64,000 bases of DNA. Source: Clostridium sp. 'deep sea'. Its GTDB lineage: Bacteria; Bacillota; UBA994; PWPR01. The stretch spans positions 2,232,001-2,296,000 of the forward strand of contig NZ_CP063353.1 of the NCBI RefSeq assembly GCF_014931565.1, given 5' to 3'. The notes under the pieces were generated by a model. The model was given only the letters and a program-made list of their open reading frames with translations. It did no database searches and had not been told where the DNA came from. The position numbers and the translations under genes were made by a program. This document shows, in pieces, positions 53,089 to 62,682 of this stretch (position 1 is the stretch's first letter; each line of letters opens with the position of its first letter).

Positions 53089-53623
53089 TTCGTATCAACC
53101 CCAATACATCTAATCTTATTTGCATTGCAGATATGGAAACATCATATTTATTAGCTAAAGATTCTACTATAGTCCTATCATAAATATCACATAAGCCTAA
53201 AATATTGTTAGGACTAGCTGAAAAGACCCGATAATCATAAGATATTTTATGCTCATCCATTAATAAAGCGGAAGCAAATATATTAGCTTCTCTCTCTATT
53301 CGGGTATGTTCATTACCCCTGTACATATCAACCATTTCCTGAATATTTTTATTTCTCATGTGTAAAAGATAATGGCCAATTTCATGTGCCACAGTAAAAC
53401 GCTGTCTTTGCCTATTATCATTAGTGTTTACATAAATAGTAGGTGGAAATTGTTTAGTTGTTATTGCCCCAAATATGTTATTGTTATTAAAGCAAGCAAA
53501 CAAAACTCTTAAACCAATTGATTCGGCTAAAGCTACTATTTGTAAAGGGATTTGATTTGCAAAACCATATGTAGTTAGGATAGAACTTGCAGCTGTTTCT
53601 ATATCATCTTTAATGTTTACCAT
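53081..53623 (-). CDS. ImmA/IrrE family metallopeptidase
   Basis: A 180-residue COG2856-type zinc peptidase. H80, E81 and H84 in TVAHEIGHYLLH form the motif, with a downstream Glu in EREANIFASALLM near 113. The C-terminal part (QIRLDVLGL) is the typical ending. It may cleave a regulator that acts with the membrane protein encoded immediately downstream. The nearby repressor has its own, shorter peptidase. Confidence 0.88.
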   Translation of the reverse strand: MVNIKDDIETAASSILTTYGFANQIPLQIVALAESIGLRVLFACFNNNNIFGAITTKQFPPTIYVNTNDNRQRQRFTVAHEIGHYLLHMRNKNIQEMVDMYRGNEHTRIEREANIFASALLMDEHKISYDYRVFSASPNNILGLCDIYDRTIVESLANKYDVSISAMQIRLDVLGLIRSV

Positions 53624-53902
53624 TTTGCTCCTCCCTTTCTTTTATTATAGTATAATAAAGTCAATTTGTAAATTTATAGAAATATAAAAACATATACACT
53701 TTTGCTTAATTACCGATTTAAGAGATTTTCCACATATTTTTAGTGTTAATTAAGTCTTTTTATGTAAAAAGAACAGGGCATATTTTTACACACCCTGTTC
53801 TTCTTTCTGTTTTTTAAGTTTTTACCATACTAAAATCTGAATTTATATGTATTTTTATTAATGACCAATAATATTAAAATTATGTTAGGGTTAATAATCT
53901 TA

Positions 53903-54418
53903 TTAATATACCCATCTTATCTCTCGTTCTATCTCTTCATTATTTTGATTAATTGTAATATTTACAAGCTCACCAACTTTGTTATATATTTTGTTAGCTT
54001 TAAAAATAACTATTGGCCTTGAAAACTCACTTACATATTCAACTTGAGATATAGTGGATTCTTTAATATTAAAAACAAAAAACAAAACCTCCTTGTAATC
54101 CACTTTTGTGCCTTTTAGACTTACTATATTAACATCATAACCTTTTTTATAATACTCTCCACCACAAAATGCTACATAACTAACTTCATTTTTCTTATTA
54201 CCGTGTTCAAAGAAGTATACCATTCTCTGTAAACCTTCGTCTTCATCTATTTGCTTTAAGTCTTTATATACCTGAGGTGAAATATCTTGAGTTTTTATAA
54301 CTTTGGTAAAGGCAGGGGTATTAAGATAATAATTTACTCCTAATAAAACACAAAATACAAAAAAAGCAGTAAAAAATATTAACAATTTATAGTTCTTAAT
54401 TTTAAAGTTATTTGCCAT
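53903..54418 (-). CDS. Membrane-anchored protein, paralogue 1
   Basis: A 171-residue protein with one N-terminal membrane anchor (about 13-29) and an extracytoplasmic domain with YVAFCGGEYYKKGYDVNIVSL near 85 and FSRPIVIFKANKIYNKVGELV near 137. It is a close paralogue of 55028-55558, with the same ending REIRWVY. The pattern G-GYDVxI and later FxIKES...PIVIFK is loosely like PrcB-type domains, but I am not confident. Unknown function. Confidence 0.65.
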   Translation of the reverse strand: MANNFKIKNYKLLIFFTAFFVFCVLLGVNYYLNTPAFTKVIKTQDISPQVYKDLKQIDEDEGLQRMVYFFEHGNKKNEVSYVAFCGGEYYKKGYDVNIVSLKGTKVDYKEVLFFVFNIKESTISQVEYVSEFSRPIVIFKANKIYNKVGELVNITINQNNEEIEREIRWVY

Positions 54419-54553
54419 AGAGTACCTCTTACTGAGTCATTAAAATATATAATATTATTTTTCAATAAATGCAAATATTTGTGTTGCAAACTTTCTATAA
54501 GCAATACTATCATATGTACTATCAATCATTAGTGGATGGTATTGCAAAAATGA

Positions 54554-55018
54554 TTAATTAATATTCACATCAAGATAACAAACATTACCTCTAAAAAACA
54601 GTACACAATTTTTATTATTTAGCTTAAAAGATACTTTTGAAGAATCAATATATATTTCCTTGTCTACATAATAAACTTCCATTTTTTCTACCCAATCTTG
54701 AGATAAATAAACTTTAATATCATACAACAATTCTACTTTATGTTTCACTAGTCTCCTAGCTGAACATAACTGATATTCAAACCTATACGAGTTTACTAAA
54801 TCTTGTATTTTATCTTTATCATTATAGATAACTTCTTTATCATTTTTATTGTCATATACAACTATGGCTTCAATCTTATCGGTATTCGTAAAAAAATTGT
54901 AAATATCTATTAAATTATTTTTATATCTTCTCTCAATTATAAATGTAAAGATTAAAATAATAATCAACAAAAAAAGCGTTAAATTAACTAACATTTCTTT
55001 TTTCTTAGACATCTGCAT
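54554..55018 (-). CDS. Small membrane-anchored protein
   Basis: A 154-residue protein with an N-terminal membrane helix (about 9-28) and a polar extracytoplasmic domain. It lies between the two paralogues 53903-54418 and 55028-55558, nine bases after the latter, so those two are probably co-transcribed. No family is recognised. Confidence 0.6.
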   Translation of the reverse strand: MQMSKKKEMLVNLTLFLLIIILIFTFIIERRYKNNLIDIYNFFTNTDKIEAIVVYDNKNDKEVIYNDKDKIQDLVNSYRFEYQLCSARRLVKHKVELLYDIKVYLSQDWVEKMEVYYVDKEIYIDSSKVSFKLNNKNCVLFFRGNVCYLDVNIN

Positions 55019-55027
55019 ATAACCCTA

Positions 55028-55558
55028 TTAATATACCCATCTTAAATCTCGTTCTATCTCTTCACCTTTTTGATTAACTGTATACCTTACTAGTTCTCCA
55101 CCCTGATAATAGATTTTTTTAGCTTTAAAAACAACTATTGGACTTGAAAATTCTTCTAAATATTTAACATCGGTTATATCTGATTCTTTAATTCCAAAGG
55201 CAAATTTTAAAACACTATTTCTACCTATATCAATCACTTTAGAATCTTTAAGACTAATAATATCAACATCATAGCCATTTTTATACTTATTACCACCACA
55301 AAAAACTACATAACTTACTTCATCTTTATTGTTTCCGTGAACATAAAAGTATACCTTTCTCTGGAGACCTGTTTCATTATCTATTCTTTTTAAATCTTCA
55401 TAAACTTGACTATTAATGTCCTTAACATCAATTACTTTACTAAAAGCTGGACTATTAATTTTATGATTTATATATATTAGTGTACTAAACATAATAAGTA
55501 CTGATAGTGATATTATTAAAAATCTGTGATTACTAATTATAAGACTTCTTAATGACAT
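55028..55558 (-). CDS. Membrane-anchored protein, paralogue 2
   Basis: A 176-residue protein anchored by a helix at about 13-29, with YVVFCGGNKYKNGYDVDIISL near 86. It shares most conserved positions with 53903-54418 (NSPAFSKVI, EVSYV, RWVY ending) and probably arose by duplication around the 154-residue gene. Possible PrcB-like fold, low confidence. Confidence 0.65.
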   Translation of the reverse strand: MSLRSLIISNHRFLIISLSVLIMFSTLIYINHKINSPAFSKVIDVKDINSQVYEDLKRIDNETGLQRKVYFYVHGNNKDEVSYVVFCGGNKYKNGYDVDIISLKDSKVIDIGRNSVLKFAFGIKESDITDVKYLEEFSSPIVVFKAKKIYYQGGELVRYTVNQKGEEIERDLRWVY

Positions 55559-55767
55559 AAATACCTCGCTTCAATTGATTTTTTTCTATTATATCACTAA
55601 AATGGATAGTACTATTAAAATTATTTAAATTTCAACAATAGCATTAATTACTTTAGGGTTGAAATATGGGTTTGTTGATTAGTGAGTTTCTTCTAGTCCT
55701 AAGCTTCAATTAAAAGCAAAACCACCAAATTAATGGTGGTTTTTATAAATTAATATTTTATTTATCT

Positions 55768-56868
55768 CTAATACTCAAAACTCAATATCTCTTCTACAAC
55801 CTTAAGCCTTAGCTCTTCAATCTTATCAAAATCCATGTGAGGAACATAACTTGCTTCTAAGATATCGTGATTTACCTTGGCCATAGCTATAAATGATGCC
55901 CCTTTTTCTATGCTTTTATTTAATAGTTTAGCTAATTCTTCACGCTCACTTTCTACCTCACCTAATAAATCGAAGTTAGTAAAGCGTTTCATTTCTAGGA
56001 TTATGTCGTTTGTTTCTGGCTGATAAGTATGGTAGCTATTGCTGGTTATAACCATTAAATTGAGTGCTGGCACTAATAAATGTTCTATTTTATTGGGGTG
56101 TAAAGCACAATGGAATGCTGTATAATCTATACCACGCATTTGTAGCTCATTAATCATTTGATTTACAAGCATATTTTGACCCATTGCAATTTGCTCATTT
56201 ATTACTATTCTATTGCTAACTTTTTCAGCTATAATAGGTAAGGCATTTACACAACCTTTAGGGGTAATCGCACTAGCAAACAGGTTTCTTACTTTACTTA
56301 CATTCATTTGCACCTTAACATCATTAAATACTTTAGCTAGTATTTTGTTTACATGTCTTCTTAAAGTTACTATGTCAATTGCCTCAAAATCTGCATAATA
56401 AGCATTAAGGGTATGCCAATATACTGATGCTACCTTAAAGTAATCGTATGCTCTTCTAAAGCAGCGTTTGTAAGCAAATGTGGCACAGAAAATATCTTCT
56501 CTGTTTTTACGCATGGCTTTTTCGTTCCAGTAGTCACCCATATGCAGTATTGTGTCTACAGCCCCAGGGTTTTTAGGATCGACTACGTGCGGTGATGTTC
56601 CATCTAACATTGCTACTCGTAGTTTAGGTATAACTAATCCGTCTAGTGAGTTATTATCTGAGGAACAGTAATGTAGCTCTACATCGTAACCTTTTGCCAT
56701 TAGATCTGAGGCAATTTTTTTCATAAAGGTTGATTTACCTGTTCCTGGTCCCCCTTTAATTACATAGATTTTATTTGCTTCATGTTCATTAATAATATAG
56801 TCGTAAAAAGAGTAAAATCCGAGTGATGTGTTTCCACCTGGATATAATTTAATCATACTACCGTCCAC
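55768..56868 (-). CDS. P-loop ATPase, PRK06851-like
   Basis: About 366 residues. Walker A GGPGTGKSTFM is near residue 40, followed by a second region with DGTSPHVVDPKNPGAVD near 90. The layout, with a duplicated nucleotide-binding half, is that of the PRK06851 family found in clostridia and bacilli. Cellular function unknown. Start GTG 56868 follows GGGAGG by seven bases. The palindrome at 56934 lies just upstream. Confidence 0.8.
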   Translation of the reverse strand: MDGSMIKLYPGGNTSLGFYSFYDYIINEHEANKIYVIKGGPGTGKSTFMKKIASDLMAKGYDVELHYCSSDNNSLDGLVIPKLRVAMLDGTSPHVVDPKNPGAVDTILHMGDYWNEKAMRKNREDIFCATFAYKRCFRRAYDYFKVASVYWHTLNAYYADFEAIDIVTLRRHVNKILAKVFNDVKVQMNVSKVRNLFASAITPKGCVNALPIIAEKVSNRIVINEQIAMGQNMLVNQMINELQMRGIDYTAFHCALHPNKIEHLLVPALNLMVITSNSYHTYQPETNDIILEMKRFTNFDLLGEVESEREELAKLLNKSIEKGASFIAMAKVNHDILEASYVPHMDFDKIEELRLKVVEEILSFEY

Positions 56869-56920
56869 TATAAAACCTCCCATTTATTACTCTTTAAAAA
56901 TATATGCAAAAACTAAGAAT

Positions 56921-56960
56921 ATGTGCTGTTTATTGATAATAATTATCAATAAACAGCTTT
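56921..56960. promoter_or_regulatory. Perfect 7-1-7 Fur-type palindrome
   Basis: TGATAATAATTATCA (56934-56948) is an exact match to the 7-1-7 Fur box. It lies inside a longer palindrome, GCTGTTTAT...ATAAACAGC, followed on the plus strand by seven T, so it could also be a terminator. Fur binding is inferred. Confidence 0.5.
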
Positions 56961-57152
56961 TTTTACAGCTATCTTAAGTTATATGTGCTTTATGTTTAAG
57001 TAATGCCTAATTTTTTTATTTTTTTTATATTGTTTTTTATTTTAATTTAATGCTTAATTTACATTTTATTACATAACTTTATTTTACTTTTTGATGTATA
57101 ATCTTTATTAGAATTAGAGATTTAGATACTTAGAGATGGGTGGAGGATGAAA

Positions 57153-57716
57153 ATGCAGTTTATAGCTATAGATTTTGAAACAGCTACTAGTAACTATACT
57201 AGTGCTTGTTCGTTAGGGCTTGCTATTGTTGCTAATGGAAAAATTGTTGATAATGTATCGTGGTTAATAAAGCCTGAGCCGTTTGAGTTTGCTGAAAGAA
57301 ATATGTTAATACATGGTATAAAACCAGCAGATGTTTTTGATGCTCCAACATTTTCTGAAATTTGGCCAGAGGTTTATTTATATTTACAAGACAGTATATT
57401 AGTAGCTCATAGCGCCTCTTTTGACATGAGTGTTTTAAGGAGCAGTTTACAAACACATGGCATAACACCGCCACCTTTTAAATATGCTTGTTCTTTAAAA
57501 GTATCTCGTAAAGTATGGCCCAAACTTGAACGACATAAACTTAATTATGTAGCTAATTTTTTAAAGCTCGATTTTACTCACCATGATGCTAAAGAAGACG
57601 CTTATGCATCTGCTTATATACTGATTGAGGCAGCTAAAGCACTGCATGTTAAGAGCTTAGATGAGCTTTATAAAACTATTGGTCATAAATATGGCACACT
57701 TAAACCAAAAAAGTAA
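57153..57716 (+). CDS. DnaQ-like 3'-5' exonuclease
   Basis: A 187-residue DEDDh exonuclease. ExoI motif IDFETATS with D7 and E9, ExoII VAHSASFDMSVL near 85, and ExoIII HHDAKEDAYAS near 145 with His and Asp. It is a standalone epsilon-type nuclease, often used for repair or RNA trimming. The start ATG 57153 is six bases from GGAGG, two codons into the longest frame. It is 12 bases before the methyltransferase gene. Confidence 0.9.
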   Translation: MQFIAIDFETATSNYTSACSLGLAIVANGKIVDNVSWLIKPEPFEFAERNMLIHGIKPADVFDAPTFSEIWPEVYLYLQDSILVAHSASFDMSVLRSSLQTHGITPPPFKYACSLKVSRKVWPKLERHKLNYVANFLKLDFTHHDAKEDAYASAYILIEAAKALHVKSLDELYKTIGHKYGTLKPKK

Positions 57717-57728
57717 GGAATAGATTAT

Positions 57729-58499
57729 ATGGATTTGTATAATTATAATAAGCGAGCTTGGGACGCTAGTGTAGAGAGAAAAGATTACTTTACTCTGCCT
57801 GCTACCCCGGCTGAAATAGAAGATGCCCGTAATGGCTATATCCCTTTAACCATAACAGGTAATAGAATCATACCCAAAAGTTGGTTAGCTGATATTGCTG
57901 GCAAGCAAGTTTTATGTTTGGCAGCCGGTGGAGGTTTACAGGCTCCAATTATGGCAGCTGCAGGTGCTATTGTTACTGTTTTTGATAGCTCCCCTTTGCA
58001 ATTAGCTCAAGATGCTGAAATTGCCCGTAAACATGATTTACAAATTAAAATTGTTGAGGGTGATATGAAAGACCTTAGTTGTTTTAACGATAAGTATTTT
58101 GACTACATAATACATCCTGTTGCCAACGTATTTATTGATAATGTAAGACCTCTATGGCTTGAGGCCTATAGGGTGTTAAAAAAGGGTGGGGTTATGATAG
58201 CAGGCATAGCCAATCCTATTTTATATATTTTTGACCAAGAGCAGTTAGATAAGGGGCGTTTTATTGTTAGAAATAAATTGCCTTATTCCGACTTGCGAGA
58301 TTTACCACCTAAAAGGTTACAGTATTATAAAAAGAAAAATATTCCCCTTGAGTTTGGTCATACACTTGAGCAACAACTAGGTGGTGTATGTGATGTTGGT
58401 TTTGTTATAGCTAATTTATTCGAGGATGATTTTGACGGTGAAGATTTAATGGATGATTATTTAAAGTCCTTAATTGTGTTTAGAGCGCTTAAACTCTAA
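57729..58499 (+). CDS. Class I SAM-dependent methyltransferase
   Basis: A 256-residue Rossmann-fold methyltransferase. Motif I VLCLAAGGGLQAPIMAAAGA near 58-77, the acidic residue after the second strand in VTVFDSSPLQ, and a GDMKDLSCF motif near 115. The target is unknown. It starts 12 bases after the exonuclease, so they share a transcript. The 3' end overlaps the convergent YkuK-like gene by 30 bases. Confidence 0.85.
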   Translation: MDLYNYNKRAWDASVERKDYFTLPATPAEIEDARNGYIPLTITGNRIIPKSWLADIAGKQVLCLAAGGGLQAPIMAAAGAIVTVFDSSPLQLAQDAEIARKHDLQIKIVEGDMKDLSCFNDKYFDYIIHPVANVFIDNVRPLWLEAYRVLKKGGVMIAGIANPILYIFDQEQLDKGRFIVRNKLPYSDLRDLPPKRLQYYKKKNIPLEFGHTLEQQLGGVCDVGFVIANLFEDDFDGEDLMDDYLKSLIVFRALKL

Positions 58500-59048
58500 T
58501 TTAGGTGCTTTATAATTACCCTTTGTATGTTTATTCGCATAGGCACTCGCTGTATAACTATCTGGTTTGATGGTCGGTTTAAAGGGAGTTGCTTTAACAA
58601 TTGATATCATTTCACTAATAAGGCTTCTTGTTGCTCCTTTTTTACCTATATCTAAATGAAACTCAAAATTAATATCTCCCTTAATACTTGTTATAAAAGG
58701 GGTTAGTAATGCTTGCATTACTTCAGCTGTAAACATATTAGCTAGCTCTAGGGTGGCAATTGTTTCTCGATATATTTTTTCTCTAAGGCTATTAAAGTTT
58801 CTGTTAATTTTTTGATTTGTAATAAAACCTATTGCGCCTTTACCAATTCTGTGTACGTGAATTGCAGTTACTAAAAGCGACTTATTCATACGTGATTGAG
58901 AGTCTGATCCTATTGATAATTTGTAGTGATACTCAGGGGCTTCATTAATAAACTTTATTATTTTTGAAATTACTTGTTTAAAGCTTTGGTTACTAGTATT
59001 AATGCTACTAAATCTTTTTTTATAATTATTTATATTCTGAGCTTCCAC
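58470..59048 (-). CDS. YkuK/DUF458 family protein
   Basis: A 192-residue DUF458 protein. The RNase H-like core has LSIGSDSQSRMNKS near 42, NFEFHLDIGKKGATRSLISEM near 130-150, and KPDSYTASAYANKHTKG at the C-terminus. Function is unknown; relatives are linked to sporulation and competence-era expression in bacilli. Confidence 0.85.
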   Translation of the reverse strand: MEAQNINNYKKRFSSINTSNQSFKQVISKIIKFINEAPEYHYKLSIGSDSQSRMNKSLLVTAIHVHRIGKGAIGFITNQKINRNFNSLREKIYRETIATLELANMFTAEVMQALLTPFITSIKGDINFEFHLDIGKKGATRSLISEMISIVKATPFKPTIKPDSYTASAYANKHTKGNYKAPKLEFKRSKHN

Positions 59049-59155
59049 AGTATCACCTTTCCTTTACCATATTTTAATTATCCCCTTATGGTTTAACTAG
59101 AATACATTTAAGTTTATGAGTGATGTGTTTTAAATATATCATATTTTTGTACATG

Positions 59156-59917
59156 TTATGGTATATAAGAAATATCCAAATACCCAGTTTCTAAATTATC
59201 TTTAACTACAGCGTTAACATTAAAGACTTCTTTAAACATTTCCTGTGTTAATACATCTTTTGTTTTACCTATATTATACACCTTTCCTTTTTTCATGATA
59301 ATTAAATAGTCACAATAAAATGCAGCTATGTTTAGGTCATGTATGGCTGAAAAAACTGTTATATTGAGTGTTTTTACTAAATTCATTATTTGTAGTTTGT
59401 AGTATATATCTAAATGATTTGTAGGCTCATCTAAAATTAGTATTCTAGCTTTTTGAGCTAATGAACGTGCAATTAATACTCTCTGTTTTTCTCCACCAGA
59501 CAGTGTTAAAAATTTTCTATCTTTATAGTCATACATACCAACCTGTTGTAAAGCATTATTAACTATTTCTTCATCTGCTTTGCTATCTGGTTCTAATAAT
59601 TTTTTATGGGGCGAACGACCCATAAAAACCATTTCTTTTACTAAAAAATCAAATGCCCCTGATGACTCTTGTCCTAAAACAGACATAACTTTAGCAGATT
59701 GTTTATAACTCATACTATGAAGTGAAACATTATTTAGCAAGATATCTCCTTTATTCGGATTATACAATCTGTAAATATTTTTTAGCAAAGTACTTTTACC
59801 ACTACCATTAGGACCCACTAGTCCTACAAAAGCTCCTTTATTTATGCAAAAACTAACGTCATCTACAATTAGATGTTCATTAATTGAGTAGCTTAAATTT
59901 TCCACCTGTAATTTCAT
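59156..59917 (-). CDS. ABC transporter ATPase, FecE-like
   Basis: A 253-residue ATPase of the iron-siderophore/B12 importer type. Walker A GPNGSGKST near 34-42, signature LSGGEKQR near 135, Walker B ILILDEP near 155, and the H-loop near 190. It would drive the permease encoded just upstream (FecCD type). ATG 59917 follows AAAGGA; 19 codons of the longest frame are discarded. Confidence 0.92.
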   Translation of the reverse strand: MKLQVENLSYSINEHLIVDDVSFCINKGAFVGLVGPNGSGKSTLLKNIYRLYNPNKGDILLNNVSLHSMSYKQSAKVMSVLGQESSGAFDFLVKEMVFMGRSPHKKLLEPDSKADEEIVNNALQQVGMYDYKDRKFLTLSGGEKQRVLIARSLAQKARILILDEPTNHLDIYYKLQIMNLVKTLNITVFSAIHDLNIAAFYCDYLIIMKKGKVYNIGKTKDVLTQEMFKEVFNVNAVVKDNLETGYLDISYIP

Positions 59918-59918
59918 G

Positions 59919-60953
59919 TTAAAAATCCTTTTCTTTGCTGTTACGTAATAGATATATAAAAAACGGACCACCACACAATGAAGTAAGAATACCTATGGGT
60001 ATTTCACGAGGGGCTAATAAAATTCTGGCTAATACATCCATCCACATTAAAAATAGAGCCCCTAATAAGAAGCTGATAGGTGTTACTCGTTTATGATTAG
60101 TGTTAAACATCATACGAGTCATATGAGGAATAACTAAACCAATAAAACCAATTGACCCACTTACAGCAACAAGTGTTCCGGCTATAACTGAAACTATAAT
60201 TAATAGTCTTTTTCTGGTTTTATGAACATTAATGCCTAATACTATTGCTGATTCATCCCCTAAACTTAAAGCATTGAGTACTCTTGAGAGGATATATATT
60301 AAAGCTGTTCCTGCAATAACTACTATTATAGGTACAATAATAACCTGCCATCTGGCATATCCTAAACCACCCATCATCCAAAACATTGCCGTTCTAATCG
60401 ACTCACTTTGAGGAGCCAACATAACAACAAAATTAGTTAAGGCAGATAACACCATAGATACCGCTATACCAGATAATAATAAGCGGGTTGATGACGTTCT
60501 ACCTCTTACTATGGACATAGAATAGACTAAAATCAATGATAAAAATGCTCCTATAAAAGCACCTATTGTTAAGCTATAGGTACCAAAAAAATTCAAACCC
60601 AATATAATTATAATTGTGGCTGCAGTAGATGCCCCCGATGAAACTCCAAGTATATAGGGATTAGCTAGGGGGCTTCTTGTAAGAGCTTGTATTGCTACTC
60701 CACAAACTGCAAGTCCACCACCTACTGCTATAGCTAAAAGTACACGTGGTAGCCTTAAATTCCAAACTATATGTACTCTACCCAACTTTATTTCTGGAGG
60801 TATCGGTTTCATAAATATTTTACTAGTTATTATTTTAATTGTTTCATTCGCAGGTAAGGGTACAGATCCTAGTATAATACATAGTGGTATAGATATTATT
60901 ATAAGTACAATTAAAATTGTAATAATTAATGATAATTTAGTATTCTTAAACAT
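59919..60953 (-). CDS. FecCD-family ABC permease
   Basis: A 344-residue permease with about ten membrane helices. RLPRVLLAIAVGGGLAVCGVAIQALTRSPLANPYILGVSSGA near 70-105 is the family core. It forms a homodimer channel for iron-siderophore, heme or cobalamin. Its start overlaps nothing but sits just after the preceding exporter stop; ATG 60953 follows GGAAG. No substrate-binding lipoprotein is seen in the window; it may lie beyond the right edge. Confidence 0.92.
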   Translation of the reverse strand: MFKNTKLSLIITILIVLIIISIPLCIILGSVPLPANETIKIITSKIFMKPIPPEIKLGRVHIVWNLRLPRVLLAIAVGGGLAVCGVAIQALTRSPLANPYILGVSSGASTAATIIIILGLNFFGTYSLTIGAFIGAFLSLILVYSMSIVRGRTSSTRLLLSGIAVSMVLSALTNFVVMLAPQSESIRTAMFWMMGGLGYARWQVIIVPIIVVIAGTALIYILSRVLNALSLGDESAIVLGINVHKTRKRLLIIVSVIAGTLVAVSGSIGFIGLVIPHMTRMMFNTNHKRVTPISFLLGALFLMWMDVLARILLAPREIPIGILTSLCGGPFFIYLLRNSKEKDF

Positions 60954-60957
60954 AACT

Positions 60958-62682
60958 CTATCTTCCTTCATTTATTATCTTATTAAACATTTGTGAGCTA
61001 TCCATTAATTCGGTTAAGGTTCCCTGATTGTCAAGGCATCCATTGTTTAAAACAATAATTTTATCACATAATTTAATAGTTGATAATTTATGAGCTATAA
61101 TAATTGTTGTTTTATTTTTCATTAAATCTTCTAAACTAGCATTGATTTTTTCTTCATTAATGGAATCTAAATTAGAAGAAGACTCATCTAGTATAAGTAT
61201 TGAGCTGTTTTTCATAAAAGTTCTGGCAATTGATATTCTTTGTTTTTCACCGCCCGAAAGCTTAGCACCACGTTCACCAACTTCTGTGTCATAACCCTCA
61301 GGTAAATTTATTATAAAATCATGAATAGAGGCTTTTTTTGCCGAGTTATATACTTCTGTATCACTATAGTCATGCAAAAGCTTAATATTTTCAGTTATAC
61401 TCCTGCTAAATAAATAAACATCTTGAGATACCAAAGAGATATTTTTTCTAATACTATCACCAGAAATAGTGGCTATATCTTTACCACCAATCAAAATTTC
61501 ACCTTTATCTGGCTGCCAAAATTTCATTAGTAATTTACTACAGGTACTTTTACCAGCACCCGAAGAGCCTACAATGGCAATCTTCTCACCCGCATTAATC
61601 TTAAAGGAAACATTATTAAGTGCATTTCTTTTTGCATTTGGGTATTTAAAATATACATTTTTAAACTCTATAGTTGGTTCTAAAGCAGCTGTTAGTAGTT
61701 GGCCATTATCATTTACATAGGGTTTTGCTTCAAGAATATCGTAAACCCTTTTAGCTGCTGAAAAAATCATTCCGAATTGTGATGACATACTCATTATCTC
61801 AGAGATAGGTGCAAAAATAGCACCAGATAACACCACAGCCACCATATACCATTCTATTGTAATTAAATTGCTCTTATAAAGGTAGGCAGAAACCAATACA
61901 ACCGATAACATAGCCATAGACATAAAGACTTTTATTAACAAAGATTCTGTACCTTTTCTGGTACAGTATTGAATATTTGCTTTTTCATAATCTGTTGCCA
62001 CAAGCTTAAATTTATTTATGTAATTTTTTTGCCAATTATAAGATATAATATCTTTTAATCCTTGAATTCCATCTATAACTACTGCTATTATGGTGGAATT
62101 TTTTTCTCTTACTTTAGCGCCCTGCTCATTGGCCTGTTTCTTAAATATACGAGGAATACTAACCACTGCTATAATCCAAGGAACTATCACAGCTGCAATA
62201 AGCGGATTTATATTGTAAAGTACCACAAAAGTAGTACCTGGAATGATAATAGCCAATAAGAATACCCCTACTACATGGGCATAAAACCACTCTAGTAGCT
62301 CTACATCATTCATAGCTGTATTTATTAATTTACCAGTTCTTTTTGTTGATAAATATGAGGGTGACAGCCTTGCTATTGCTTCATATAACATAACCCTAAA
62401 TTTTGATAAAATTTTATAGGCTATATCATGCGATATTATGCAATCAAGGTAGCTAAATAATCCTCTTAATGCGGCCAAAACTATAATAAAAGCTACTAGG
62501 TATATTTCTATTTTACCACCTGCAAAAACGTGGCCAACCATATAGGCTGTTAGTCCACTAGTTACAATTGGTAGTACTCTAAATACTCCCCCACAAAATA
62601 GGTATAATATCATTTGCCAAATAAATTCTTTAATATATGTTAATAATTTTATAACATAATACAACCTACTACTTGTTTTCAT
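60958..62682 (-). CDS. ABC exporter-fold half transporter (IrtB/YbtQ-like)
   Basis: A 574-residue half transporter. Six membrane helices occupy 1-310; the ATPase domain has Walker A GSSGAGKST near 375, signature LSGGEKQR near 480 and Walker B ILILDES near 502. In pairs with another half it resembles IrtAB/YbtPQ, exporter-fold proteins that import or process ferric siderophores. It overlaps the neighbouring half transporter by 14 bases, so they form a heterodimer in principle. Confidence 0.85.
   Translation of the reverse strand: MKTSSRLYYVIKLLTYIKEFIWQMILYLFCGGVFRVLPIVTSGLTAYMVGHVFAGGKIEIYLVAFIIVLAALRGLFSYLDCIISHDIAYKILSKFRVMLYEAIARLSPSYLSTKRTGKLINTAMNDVELLEWFYAHVVGVFLLAIIIPGTTFVVLYNINPLIAAVIVPWIIAVVSIPRIFKKQANEQGAKVREKNSTIIAVVIDGIQGLKDIISYNWQKNYINKFKLVATDYEKANIQYCTRKGTESLLIKVFMSMAMLSVVLVSAYLYKSNLITIEWYMVAVVLSGAIFAPISEIMSMSSQFGMIFSAAKRVYDILEAKPYVNDNGQLLTAALEPTIEFKNVYFKYPNAKRNALNNVSFKINAGEKIAIVGSSGAGKSTCSKLLMKFWQPDKGEILIGGKDIATISGDSIRKNISLVSQDVYLFSRSITENIKLLHDYSDTEVYNSAKKASIHDFIINLPEGYDTEVGERGAKLSGGEKQRISIARTFMKNSSILILDESSSNLDSINEEKINASLEDLMKNKTTIIIAHKLSTIKLCDKIIVLNNGCLDNQGTLTELMDSSQMFNKIINEGR

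Noticed and set aside
56921-56960. Plain transcription terminator only
   Set aside because: No plus-strand gene ends upstream, so termination alone does not explain the palindrome, though it is not excluded.
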